A stretch of 64,000 nucleotides of DNA, taken from assembly GCF_014201335.1 (NCBI RefSeq), contig NZ_JACHEB010000011.1, forward strand, positions 1 through 64,000, written 5' to 3'. Made by a program: the position numbers and the translations under genes. Positions 51,530-59,795 of this stretch are shown here, piece after piece (positions within the stretch are counted from its first letter, which is position 1; each line of letters starts with the position of its first letter). The notes beneath the pieces are model-generated. The model saw nothing but the letters and a program-made list of their open reading frames with translations. It ran no database searches and was not told where the DNA came from. The DNA is from Tunturiibacter gelidiferens (GTDB lineage Bacteria > Acidobacteriota > Terriglobia > Terriglobales > Acidobacteriaceae).

Positions 51530-52402
51530 TCATTGAGACGATGAAATGCGCCTGCGAAGCCGCTCCCCCGCGTTTTTCAGCCGGGCCTCGGTGCAAACCT
51601 TGCGGCCAAGCAGAAAGGTCTTCATCTGCGCCAGCGGATCGTCGGTAGAGTTTTCTTGCGAACCTTCCACCCGATATCCTTTGCATTCAATCAGAACCGG
51701 ACCGCCACCCCCCCGAATCCTCCCCAGCGACTCCTGCGTTACCCGGTACAGAGCCACCGCATCATGCGCATCGACCGGCATTCCCGGCATCCCCCAACCA
51801 CGTGCCTTCGCGCTCAGTTGGCGCACTCCGCCTTGATCTTTTCCGGTACCCGGCAAGACTACGAAGATCATTGGCAGCTCCAGCTTCGAAGTAGTCTCCA
51901 GGATCTGTCGCCACTCCTTCTTGCCCAGTTCGTCGTGGCCAACATAAGCGACGACCAAGCTTCCGCGCTTCAGTGTCTTGAACGAGAGCGCCGCTCCCAT
52001 TGCCATCTTTAGCCGGTCGCCCGCGTCATCAACCCAGGGCAGCACGCGCGCCAGCGCACCCTCCCTCGCCAGCTTGGCTCCGTCGATCTTTCCTTCATGA
52101 AACTCCGCGACACGTCCCAGCAGAGAATCGATCTGCGTCTTCGACTGTGCGCCAGAGATCAGATCCATCACCACCCCGGCCTGCGAGTCGCTGACAAGAT
52201 CTCCCGGCAACAGTTCAAGAGCGGTGCTCACCCGGCAGGCCTCCTGCCCACGCGTGGAATGAAGCCTCTGCCGCGCCTTCACGCCCTTCTGTAGCTTCTG
52301 AATGTGCTCGTCCAAAGCTCGCGCATCTGCCATCACTCCATACATCTGCAGCAGCTTCTTGTTCGGCACCAATGGATTCTCGTACGACCCTGCTTCGCTC
52401 AA
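51530..52402 (-). CDS. Degenerate E1-alpha-like dehydrogenase protein
   Basis: A 290-aa protein starting at TTG with GGAGGG 5 bases upstream. The N-terminal part LLQMYGVMADARALDEHIQK, then RLHSTRGQEACRVSTALELL and PGDLVSD matches the E1-alpha (PF00676) group. The thiamine-diphosphate motif GDG-N is replaced: residues 155-158 read GHDE within VAYVGHDELGKKEWRQILET. The protein is also about 60 residues shorter than E1-alpha enzymes. It is therefore probably non-catalytic or divergent. It follows aceE on the same strand, separated by a terminator, and precedes the exopolysaccharide operon. Confidence 0.72.
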   Translation of the reverse strand: MSEAGSYENPLVPNKKLLQMYGVMADARALDEHIQKLQKGVKARQRLHSTRGQEACRVSTALELLPGDLVSDSQAGVVMDLISGAQSKTQIDSLLGRVAEFHEGKIDGAKLAREGALARVLPWVDDAGDRLKMAMGAALSFKTLKRGSLVVAYVGHDELGKKEWRQILETTSKLELPMIFVVLPGTGKDQGGVRQLSAKARGWGMPGMPVDAHDAVALYRVTQESLGRIRGGGGPVLIECKGYRVEGSQENSTDDPLAQMKTFLLGRKVCTEARLKNAGERLRRRISSSQ

Positions 52403-52436
52403 CCAACCCTCCAGGCAAATCTCAGATTACAAAACG

Positions 52437-52461
52437 AGAGGGTTCCACCAAGGAACCCTCT
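52437..52461 (-). terminator. Hairpin after aceE
   Basis: A 10-bp perfect stem, AGAGGGTTCC with GGAACCCTCT (52437-52461), lies just past the aceE stop. On the minus strand it is followed by CGTTTTGT, a short T-run, and precedes the E1-like gene. Confidence 0.8.
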
Positions 52462-52486
52462 TCGCAATCAAACCCTGCAAAAGACC

Positions 52487-55162
52487 CTAGGCACGCGCCG
52501 GGTCAGCCGCATCGACATCCAGACCAAGCTCCGCCATCGCCTTCTGCGCCGCTTTCGCTTTGAACTTTCCGTCACGCGCCAGCTTCGACAACGTAGCCCC
52601 GACAATAGCCTCAGCACTCACTTCAAAGTGCCTCCGGAGATGCTCGCGGTTATCGCTTCGGCCGAACCCGTCCGTGCCCAGCGTTACCAACCGCGAAGGT
52701 AGCCAAGGCGACAGCAGATCCGGCACCGACTTCATATAGTCGCTGGTAGCAATAATCGGCCCAGCCGAGTTCCCAAGGGCTTCGAGCACATACGGCACCT
52801 TCTCCTTCTCCGCCGGATGCAGCCGATTCCATCGTTCCACCGCCAGCGCATCGCGCCGCAGCTCCGTATAGCTGGTCACACTCCATACATCGGCGGGCAC
52901 GTTGTACTTCGAAGCCAAAATCTCTTGCGCCCGCAGCACCTCATTCAGAATCGGCCCGCTGCCAAACAACTGCACCGTCGCCTCACCGCTTGCAGGCTTC
53001 AGCTTGTACATGCCGCGCAGTATGCCCTCAGCCGAACCCTCCGGCATCGCGGGCATCGCGTAATCCTCGTTGTACATCGTGATGTAGTAGAAGCAGTCCT
53101 CGCCCTTCTCATACATCCGCCGAATCCCATCCTGAATCACTACCGCCAGCTCATACACGTAGGCCGGATCATAGGTTACGCACGTCGGCACGGTGCTCGC
53201 GAGCACGATGCTGTGCCCGTCCTGATGCTGCAGTCCCTCGCCAAGCATCGTCGTCCGCCCGGCCGTTCCGCCCATCAGGAAGCCTTTACCGCGCGAGTCT
53301 GCAAACGCCCACACCATGTCCCCGATGCGCTGAAATCCAAACATCGAGTAGTACATGTAGAAGGGAATCGCCGGCACCTTGTAGTTCACATACGCGGTGC
53401 CCGCCGCGGTGAACGAGGCCATCGACCCCGCCTCCGTGATCCCTTCCTCAAGAATCTGACCATCCTTAGCCTCGCGATAGTACAGCAGCATATCCGCGTC
53501 ATGCGGCTCATACTTCTGCCCCTCCGGCGCATAGATACCCACCTGCCGAATCGCCGACTCCAGCCCAAACGTCCTGCCCTCGTCCGGCACAATCGGCACG
53601 ATCAGCTTTCCAATCACCGGGTCCTTCATCAGGTGCCGCAATATGCTCACGAAACCCATCGTCGTGGACACCGCACGCTTATTCGACCCCGCTGTCCACT
53701 CGCCAAAGTACTCGAGTCCCGGAGCCTTGAAGTCGATCTTCGGCACCTCGCGCGTCGGCAGATATCCACCAAGTTCCTTCCGCCGCTCCTGCATATAGAC
53801 AATCTCAGGAGAATCCTGCGCCGGACGATAAGGCGTGCCCGACTTCGCCGCCGCCTCCGGAATCGGAATCTCGAATCTCTTCACAAACGCCGCCAGTCCA
53901 TCATCAGCCAGCTTCTTCTCCGAGTGCGTCGCATTCCTGCTCTGTGCCGAACCCAGCCCGTGGCCCTTCACCGTCTTCGCCAGGATGACCGTCGGACCGC
54001 CCTTGTGCTCGGCCGCCCGCTTATACGCGTTGTAAATCTTCGTGTGGTCGTGTCCGCCGCGATGCAGCAACGCTAGCTCGTCATCGCTCATATCCTTTAC
54101 CAGCTCCAACAGCTCCGGATACTTCCCAAAGAAGTGCTCGCGCAGGTAAGCTCCACCCTTCGCCTTGAACGTCTGGTACTCGCCATCGACGCACTCTTCC
54201 ATCCGACGCAGCAGCAGCCCCGTATGGTCGCGCTCAAACAGCGCATCCCAATCCGAACCCCAAACTACCTTGATCACGTTCCATCCAGCGCCGCGGAACA
54301 CGCCTTCCAGCTCATCGATGATCCGCTTGTTTCCACGCACCGGACCATCCAACCGCTGCAGGTTGCAGTTCACCACAAAGATCAGGTTATCCAGCTTCTC
54401 GCGTGCCGCCACCGAGATCGCTCCAAGGCTATCGACTTCATCGGTCTCGCCATCGCCCACAAACGCCCACACCTTGCGCTCGGTCGGCTCAATCAGCTTC
54501 CGGTTCTCCAGATACCGCATAAACCGCGCCTGATAAATCGCATTCAGCGGCCCAATCCCCATTGAGACTGTAGGGAAGTTCCAGAAGTTCGGCATCAGCC
54601 AGGGGTGCGGATACGAGCTTAGTCCAGGTGTATCCCGCAGCTCATGGCGGAAGTTCTTCAGTCGGTCGTCATCGAATCGCCCCTCAAGATAAGCCCGCGC
54701 ATACACTCCCGGCGAAGCATGGCCCTGAAAGTAAACAAAGTCTCCCGGCTGTTCCTTCCCAGCTGATGTGTACTTGGCATGAAAAAAGTGATTAAACCCA
54801 ACCTCCAACAAGGTAGCCAGCGAGGAGTATGTCGAGATATGCCCGCCAATTCCGGCATCTTTTTTATTCTGGCCGTGAACCATCGCCATCGCATTCCAGC
54901 GAATCAGGCTCTCGACCTTCCGTTCCATCGCTCGGTCGCCTGGATACGGAACTTCATCGTGTTTCGGAATCGTGTTGCGATAGGGCGTCGTCAACTCGCT
55001 CGGCGTCGGAACTCCCGCTTCATGCGCGCGCTTGCGCAGAGCCTCCAGCAGCTCGGAGCCTTGCTCCCAGTCTGCGGCAACGACGTCGTCAAACGCCTCA
55101 ATCCACTCGGACAGCTCGGCGGTAAAGTCCTGTTTGGCGGCTTCTTCAAGTTTCGTTGTCAT
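52487..55162 (-). CDS. aceE: Pyruvate dehydrogenase E1 component, homodimeric type
   Basis: An 891-aa protein from ATG 55162, the usual AceE length; the longer frame runs into repeat DNA. MTTKLEEAAKQDFTAELSEW at the start, then MAMVHGQNKKDAGIGGHIST, VWAFVGDGETDEVDSLGAIS (TPP-binding GDG with its downstream Asn in FVVNCNLQRLDGPVRGN), VKGHGLGSAQSRNATHSEKK and the transketolase-like middle part SMFGFQRIGDMVWAFADSRG. It decarboxylates pyruvate and feeds acetyl groups to E2 (aceF), which is not adjacent. The REP-like element lies directly upstream. Confidence 0.97.
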   Translation of the reverse strand: MTTKLEEAAKQDFTAELSEWIEAFDDVVAADWEQGSELLEALRKRAHEAGVPTPSELTTPYRNTIPKHDEVPYPGDRAMERKVESLIRWNAMAMVHGQNKKDAGIGGHISTYSSLATLLEVGFNHFFHAKYTSAGKEQPGDFVYFQGHASPGVYARAYLEGRFDDDRLKNFRHELRDTPGLSSYPHPWLMPNFWNFPTVSMGIGPLNAIYQARFMRYLENRKLIEPTERKVWAFVGDGETDEVDSLGAISVAAREKLDNLIFVVNCNLQRLDGPVRGNKRIIDELEGVFRGAGWNVIKVVWGSDWDALFERDHTGLLLRRMEECVDGEYQTFKAKGGAYLREHFFGKYPELLELVKDMSDDELALLHRGGHDHTKIYNAYKRAAEHKGGPTVILAKTVKGHGLGSAQSRNATHSEKKLADDGLAAFVKRFEIPIPEAAAKSGTPYRPAQDSPEIVYMQERRKELGGYLPTREVPKIDFKAPGLEYFGEWTAGSNKRAVSTTMGFVSILRHLMKDPVIGKLIVPIVPDEGRTFGLESAIRQVGIYAPEGQKYEPHDADMLLYYREAKDGQILEEGITEAGSMASFTAAGTAYVNYKVPAIPFYMYYSMFGFQRIGDMVWAFADSRGKGFLMGGTAGRTTMLGEGLQHQDGHSIVLASTVPTCVTYDPAYVYELAVVIQDGIRRMYEKGEDCFYYITMYNEDYAMPAMPEGSAEGILRGMYKLKPASGEATVQLFGSGPILNEVLRAQEILASKYNVPADVWSVTSYTELRRDALAVERWNRLHPAEKEKVPYVLEALGNSAGPIIATSDYMKSVPDLLSPWLPSRLVTLGTDGFGRSDNREHLRRHFEVSAEAIVGATLSKLARDGKFKAKAAQKAMAELGLDVDAADPARA

Positions 55163-55199
55163 AAGTCTTCTCGCGCTCCCACGCTTATAACGATATAAG

Positions 55200-55405
55200 G
55201 GTTGCTCGAAAACGTCATCTGGGCAGGTGCCCGCTACGCGCGGGGCGGGCGTTCGCACGCCCTTTTTAATGCTTCGCCTGGTCCTCCCGTTGGTCGGAAT
55301 CAAGAGCCGAGCAACGCGAGGTCCATACAGCTCGCCCCACCCAAACCGGTACACAAGTCACGAAGTGACCGCCCTCCGCGTAGGAGGCCCGTCCGGCAGG
55401 ACACC
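55200..55405. repeat. REP-like palindromic element, copies 2 and 3
   Basis: CGCTACGCGCGGGGCGG at 55232-55248 matches copy 1 at 16 of 17 bases, and CTCCCGTTGGTCG at 55284-55296 matches 34842-34854 exactly. GGGCGT-4 nt-ACGCCC (55246-55261) is a small palindrome in the position of GTCACTTCGTGAC in copy 1. The right half (55348-55373) is the reverse complement of 34803-34828, so two half-elements face each other. The element sits between the argJ stop and the aceE start. Confidence 0.6.
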
Positions 55406-55409
55406 GCCT

Positions 55410-56648
55410 CTAAGACGAATAATCCGCATTAATCCGCACATACTCCTCTGTCAGATCACACGTCAGAAACCGGCACTCGGCCTCACCCAACCCAAGGTCA
55501 ATTGTGATCGTGTAATCCCGTGCCTGCATCTCCGCATGTGCCGCCGAATCCTGAAAAGCCGGCGACCGCACCCCAAGCTCGAACACTGGCTGCGCCCCAA
55601 TCGTGATATTCACCAGCGCCGGGTCAAACGCCACCCCGCTATATCCCGCAGCCGCCAGCAGCCGCCCCCAGTTCGGGTCCGCACTCGACCACGCAGTCTT
55701 ACACAGCGGCGAGTGAGCAATCGCCTTCGCAATCTGCTTCGCCTCCGCCTCCGTCCGCGCGCCGGCGATGTGCAGCGTCACCACGTGCCCCACGCCCTCA
55801 CCATCATCGACAATCTGATACGCAAGCGATCCGCACACCAGCTTCAATGCATTCGCAAATGGCTCCTGTGTGCGCGCATCCAGCTTTATCCCACTCGCTC
55901 CACTGGCTAGCAGCAGCACCGTATCATTGGTCGAAGTATCGCCGTCAATCGAGATCGAATTGAAGCTCCGCTCCACCGCAGGCTCCAGCAACGCACGTAG
56001 CTGTTCGCTCTCAGCCGCAATGTCGCTGAACAGATAAACCAGCATCGTCGCATGTGCCGGCCCCACTGGCGCGCCAAGCTGAGGATGGATCATCCCCGCG
56101 CCCTTCGCCACGCCGAAGATCCGCACTTCAACTCCATCGACGTCGACCGAAGCCCTCGCCACCTTCATCTTCGTATCGGTCGTCATAATCGCCCGCGCAA
56201 ATGAATCCGCGTGCTCCAGCGTCGCGCCCATCACCTGCTCCAGCTCAGGCAGCGCGACGAGGACCTTCTCCGCCGGAAAGGGAACGCCGATGATTCCGGT
56301 CGAAGAAGGGAACACCTCATCGAAGATGCAGTGGAACCTCTCCGCTGCCGCCACGCACGTCTGCACGCACGCATCGACTCCCGGTTGTCCGGTCGCGCAG
56401 TTTGCATTTCCCGCATTCACCAGCACCACGCTCACGCGCCCACCGGTCGAAGCCATATGCCGCTGCCCAACGGTTACCGGAGCCGCCACCACCCGGTTCT
56501 TCGTAAACATTGCCGCGCCATTGGCACCCTTGGTGGAAACTGCGACGGCCAAATCCGGCTTGCCGCTAACCTTGATCCCTGCCTTCACCGCGCCCCACAT
56601 AAATCCCTGTGGCAACCCCTGCGCCTTCAAAACCTGCTCATTCTCCAT
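55410..56648 (-). CDS. argJ: Glutamate N-acetyltransferase / amino-acid acetyltransferase (ArgJ)
   Basis: A 412-aa protein. ArgJ features: GFMWGAVKAGIKVSGKPDLA at the start, then VVLVNAGNANCATGQPG, SSTGIIGVPFPAEK, MTTDTKMK and KGAGMIHPQLGAP with the autocleavage site ATML (Ala-Thr in HATMLVYLFSD), and ISIDGDTSTNDTVLLLASG. The end EYVRINADYSS is also conserved. It transfers acetyl groups between acetylornithine and glutamate in arginine synthesis and cleaves itself into two chains. Other arg genes are not adjacent. Confidence 0.97.
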   Translation of the reverse strand: MENEQVLKAQGLPQGFMWGAVKAGIKVSGKPDLAVAVSTKGANGAAMFTKNRVVAAPVTVGQRHMASTGGRVSVVLVNAGNANCATGQPGVDACVQTCVAAAERFHCIFDEVFPSSTGIIGVPFPAEKVLVALPELEQVMGATLEHADSFARAIMTTDTKMKVARASVDVDGVEVRIFGVAKGAGMIHPQLGAPVGPAHATMLVYLFSDIAAESEQLRALLEPAVERSFNSISIDGDTSTNDTVLLLASGASGIKLDARTQEPFANALKLVCGSLAYQIVDDGEGVGHVVTLHIAGARTEAEAKQIAKAIAHSPLCKTAWSSADPNWGRLLAAAGYSGVAFDPALVNITIGAQPVFELGVRSPAFQDSAAHAEMQARDYTITIDLGLGEAECRFLTCDLTEEYVRINADYSS

Positions 56649-56853
56649 ACCTCTACTCTACAATTCCTCGGCAAAGTGAAGTAATCCGCACGCATTTTAG
56701 CCAGCCGCATGTTTCCAGCTTCTGTCGTCGCACTTGCCGGTGCGTGTGCCGTTGCATTTCTGGTCGTCATCCCCGAAGGGGATTTGCCGGTATCTTTCAC
56801 GTTTGCGGAATCGAACCGTCCCAAAACTTGTCAAGCCCCAAATTACTCCGAAA

Positions 56854-58110
56854 TTACAGTGTTGCGGCGTAATTGCCGATTGCGGCATGTCCGGCAACGG
56901 TTTCGTGAATTCCATCAGGCTGAGATTGTGTATTTGGGTCGTAAATTTTGGGATTGTTGACGTCGATTGGGATGATGTTGAGGCCGTCAACCTGCAATTC
57001 CGTTACCAGTGATTTCCATTCGGCATAGTACTGAGCGTAGGTCGCAGGATCAAAGTTTTTTCCGGTCACGGTTGATGCGTTTGGTACAGGCGATAGGGAA
57101 TAGGCGATGGGTGTATTCGTCCCTCCGGTCAATCCGGCTGCGTAGAAGACGGCACAACCACTGCCAGCAAACGTGCATGTGTAATTTATCGTATGGGTTG
57201 TGTTCTGGAGATTCCCAACGCGCACGAAGTTAGCGACGGCCTGTGGTGAAACGTTCTGGTACTCGCTAAATAGGGCAGATTGACTCTCTGTGTCGGTTAC
57301 CAGATTGCCGTCAACGGTTATAGAATATGTTCCTATTTGGCCTACTGCGCCTGTCGTGCGAGCTGTGGAGAGATAGACGACTGTGCCGGTAACCGTGCAG
57401 GTAAGAGTTGCACCGGTATCGGTTGTGATCGCGGCGGCAGAGTTCGGCCCTGCCGTCCACGTCCCAGTTTGAGCACAGTTAATTGCACGAACCTTTTGAC
57501 TTTCAGGAATGGCGAGCCACGCGGTTTGCGCTTCGATGCAGTTGTGCGTGTAGTAGACACCACTCGCTTCAAATCCCCAATTTGCTTCTTCATTATGGAA
57601 GTGTGCGTAGATGTTTACGCTATTCTCGTCGATTTTCAGATCCCACAAGGATTCAGAGCGTCCTTGGGTGGTGAGGTCACCGCAGGTTGTTGCGCCGACA
57701 GCCTGATTGTCGAGGTTCCAGCCTTTGTCGGTCGCCATGATTTGCGGCCATGCGTAGGTAGATTCACACGTGTTGGGTTGAGCGATGCAGTCAGGGAGAC
57801 CAATTCCTTCGGTCTGTGAATTTCCCCATGCGACTAAGAGTTGTGGTGTCGAGGCAGCGACAGGCGGAGGCGTCGAAATCGGGGGCGGCGTTGGATTTGA
57901 GGTGACCGGAGGCGGTGTTGTTACTGGAGGAGGAGTTGAGGTAGGCGGAGCCGTTGTTGTGGGTGGCGCTGTGGACGTAGGAGGAGGCGTGGAAGTTGTT
58001 GGAGGCGTTGGGTTAGAGGGTGGCAATGTCACGGTCGGGGGAGCGGTCGGAGATATTCCGCCAGAACAGCCAACTAAAGCTGCGGCAAGGACAGAGATAA
58101 AAACTCTCAT
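56854..58110 (-). CDS. SGNH-type hydrolase lipoprotein
   Basis: A 418-aa protein from ATG 58110 with GGGAGAACG upstream; an earlier in-frame start at 58161 is less likely. The lipobox is LVGC (Cys 15). A Pro/Thr-rich linker (residues 19-88) separates it from the SGNH domain, which has AWGNSQTEGIG near 94-104 (GNS in place of the usual GDS). The C-terminal catalytic block is DGIHETVAGHAAIG with Asp and His. It is a surface esterase or acetyl-hydrolase-like enzyme. Its codons are AT-richer than its neighbours, hinting at transfer. Confidence 0.75.
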   Translation of the reverse strand: MRVFISVLAAALVGCSGGISPTAPPTVTLPPSNPTPPTTSTPPPTSTAPPTTTAPPTSTPPPVTTPPPVTSNPTPPPISTPPPVAASTPQLLVAWGNSQTEGIGLPDCIAQPNTCESTYAWPQIMATDKGWNLDNQAVGATTCGDLTTQGRSESLWDLKIDENSVNIYAHFHNEEANWGFEASGVYYTHNCIEAQTAWLAIPESQKVRAINCAQTGTWTAGPNSAAAITTDTGATLTCTVTGTVVYLSTARTTGAVGQIGTYSITVDGNLVTDTESQSALFSEYQNVSPQAVANFVRVGNLQNTTHTINYTCTFAGSGCAVFYAAGLTGGTNTPIAYSLSPVPNASTVTGKNFDPATYAQYYAEWKSLVTELQVDGLNIIPIDVNNPKIYDPNTQSQPDGIHETVAGHAAIGNYAATL

Positions 58111-58306
58111 TTTCGTTCTCCCGGATATCGCTAGGCAATTGGATTTTTGGTCACCCATCAAAGACCGGATTTGACTTCCTGCATCACCTTCACGAACTCG
58201 TCACGCGCGATGGAACGGATAGAGGCCGCCATTCTAGTCCAGAGGGGCTTAATCTTCGTAAACAAAACAAAATAAACGAATTGCGCGTCAGGCAACCGGG
58301 GGGAGC

Positions 58307-59380
58307 TCAAAAGGCAATCGGCAAGGTACGACCCTCCAAGGAACTACGGCGAGCCAGTTCAAGCAGCTTGATTGTCCGATAGCCGTCCTCAGGCTTTACC
58401 GCCAACTCCGCAGAACCATTGATCGCGTCGCGAACATTGGCGTAGTAGTTCCGGTAGTCACCCAGTTCGGTCCTCACCTTCGTCCGGGTCAGTGTGCCAG
58501 GGTCGCTCGGATGGGGAGCGATGGTCAACGTGCCCCAGTGCTCTTCGGCATCGGCCAGCCACTCGCCTTTACCCATGCGAGGCAGCTTCGCTCCGCCAAG
58601 CAACGCGGGCTCCTGGGGGTCGAGGCCAAACTTCTTGAAGCTGCCCCGAGTCCCATGAAGCAGAAACCTGGGCGCAGCATCGCAAGCCAGCATGCTCGAA
58701 CGGCAGTGGGCCCGCAACTTCGGATACTCGAGCGTGATATCGAACGCATCCTCGATATCGGTTGAGTCGCGATCCATCCGGACGCTGGCCGTGATCCCCT
58801 CCGGTACACCAAACAGCGTCAACACCTGGTCCACAAGGTGTGGGGCAAGGTCGAACAGCAGTCCGTTGCAGCCGCTGGCGCCTTCTTTCCAGGTGTTCTC
58901 GCGAGGCAATGGCCGGAAACGGTCGAAGTGCGACTCGTAGGTCGCCAACCGCCCCACCGACTCGTCCTGCAAGATCTTCTTCACGGTCAGAAAGTCTCCA
59001 TCCCAGCGCCGATTGTGAAATGGAGCCAGCACACGCCGCTGCTTCAGCCCGAGTTCCTTCAACTCCAAAGCCTGATCGCTTGTAGCAGCGAACGGCTTGT
59101 CGACAACCACATGCTTTCCCGCCAGCAGAGCCTGTTTCGCAAGGTCAAAGTGAGTTTCATTCGGAGTTCCAACCACGACAAGCTGGATCGCTGGATCGCT
59201 CAGAGCTTCCTCAAACGACCGCAGAATCCGAGCCGATGGATAAGCCTTCCCAGCCTCATCGCCCTTACGCTGAACGATCGCCTCCAGCTTGAGCCCAGGA
59301 ACAGCGCTTACAAAGGGGGCGTGAAACACCTGTCCTGCCAATCCAAACCCAACAACAGCAACCCCAATCTCACCAGCCAT
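58307..59380 (-). CDS. Gfo/Idh/MocA family oxidoreductase
   Basis: A 357-aa protein. The NAD-binding Rossmann fold GVAVVGFGLAGQVFHAPFVS is followed by VVGTPNETHFDLAKQALLAG, HVVVDKPFAATSDQALELKE (the EKP-like lysine motif VDKP) and FHNRRWDGDFLTVKKIL. The C-terminal domain follows. The start at 59380 is chosen because AGGAGG (59386-59391) lies five bases upstream; that ribosome site is inside the end of the upstream gene relic. It oxidises or reduces a sugar or polyol with NAD(P). The upstream kinase relic suggests a former sugar-catabolic operon. Confidence 0.92.
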   Translation of the reverse strand: MAGEIGVAVVGFGLAGQVFHAPFVSAVPGLKLEAIVQRKGDEAGKAYPSARILRSFEEALSDPAIQLVVVGTPNETHFDLAKQALLAGKHVVVDKPFAATSDQALELKELGLKQRRVLAPFHNRRWDGDFLTVKKILQDESVGRLATYESHFDRFRPLPRENTWKEGASGCNGLLFDLAPHLVDQVLTLFGVPEGITASVRMDRDSTDIEDAFDITLEYPKLRAHCRSSMLACDAAPRFLLHGTRGSFKKFGLDPQEPALLGGAKLPRMGKGEWLADAEEHWGTLTIAPHPSDPGTLTRTKVRTELGDYRNYYANVRDAINGSAELAVKPEDGYRTIKLLELARRSSLEGRTLPIAF

Positions 59381-59382
59381 CC

Positions 59383-59644
59383 TCACCTCCTCGCAATCTC
59401 AAGCAACGCCGGATAGATCCGACGATACTGTTCGTAAGCCTAGTCCACTACAGCGGCTTTCTTCGGCGCAATGGTCTGCGCCCCATGAACCGTCGCCGCA
59501 GAAGCTACCTCCACACCTGCCACACTCCATGCCTGTTCCAGGCAGCAACGCCGCACCGAACGCTGCCCCTCTTCAAGCTAACCTAACAGGTCGATCAGCA
59601 CGGCTCGCGCCACCCCCGGCACCAACGTCAATCCCCAAAAGCAT
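59383..59644 (-). pseudogene. Internally deleted FGGY-type sugar kinase relic (xylulokinase-like)
   Basis: From ATG 59644 the frame starts MLLGIDVGAGG and, after a one-base shift, ARAVLIDLLG, the N-terminal phosphate motif of FGGY kinases. It then passes a stop and, in shifting frames, reads EEG, AAFGAALL-GTG, AWSVAGVEVASAATVHGAQT and, after an in-frame stop, AYEQYRRIYPALLEIARR, which is the C-terminal end of xylulokinase-like proteins. About 20 codons of the N terminus are joined to about 70 of the C terminus, so most of the gene (some 1.2 kb) is deleted. At least two frameshifts and two stops confirm decay. It directly precedes the Gfo/Idh gene and supplies its ribosome site. Confidence 0.85.
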
Positions 59645-59795
59645 GTACGCAGTCCTCAAGACAAGTTTGATGAGAGTGTAACGAATGCATCTTTTGAAGA
59701 TTTTTGATAATCGGGCGCATCATTAACCCATACGAGTAATTTGTTACAACACCAATGGCTTCTGTAGTTGAGTCGGGCTTGCCATAAACTAGACC

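Noticed and set aside
52817..54076. A 419-codon plus-strand frame inside aceE
   Set aside because: It is Arg/His-rich, antisense to aceE and lacks any recognisable domain.
58162..58306. A 24-codon frame ending in DEFVKVMQEVKSGL upstream of the SGNH gene
   Set aside because: It is too short, lacks a family and has no ribosome site I can support.
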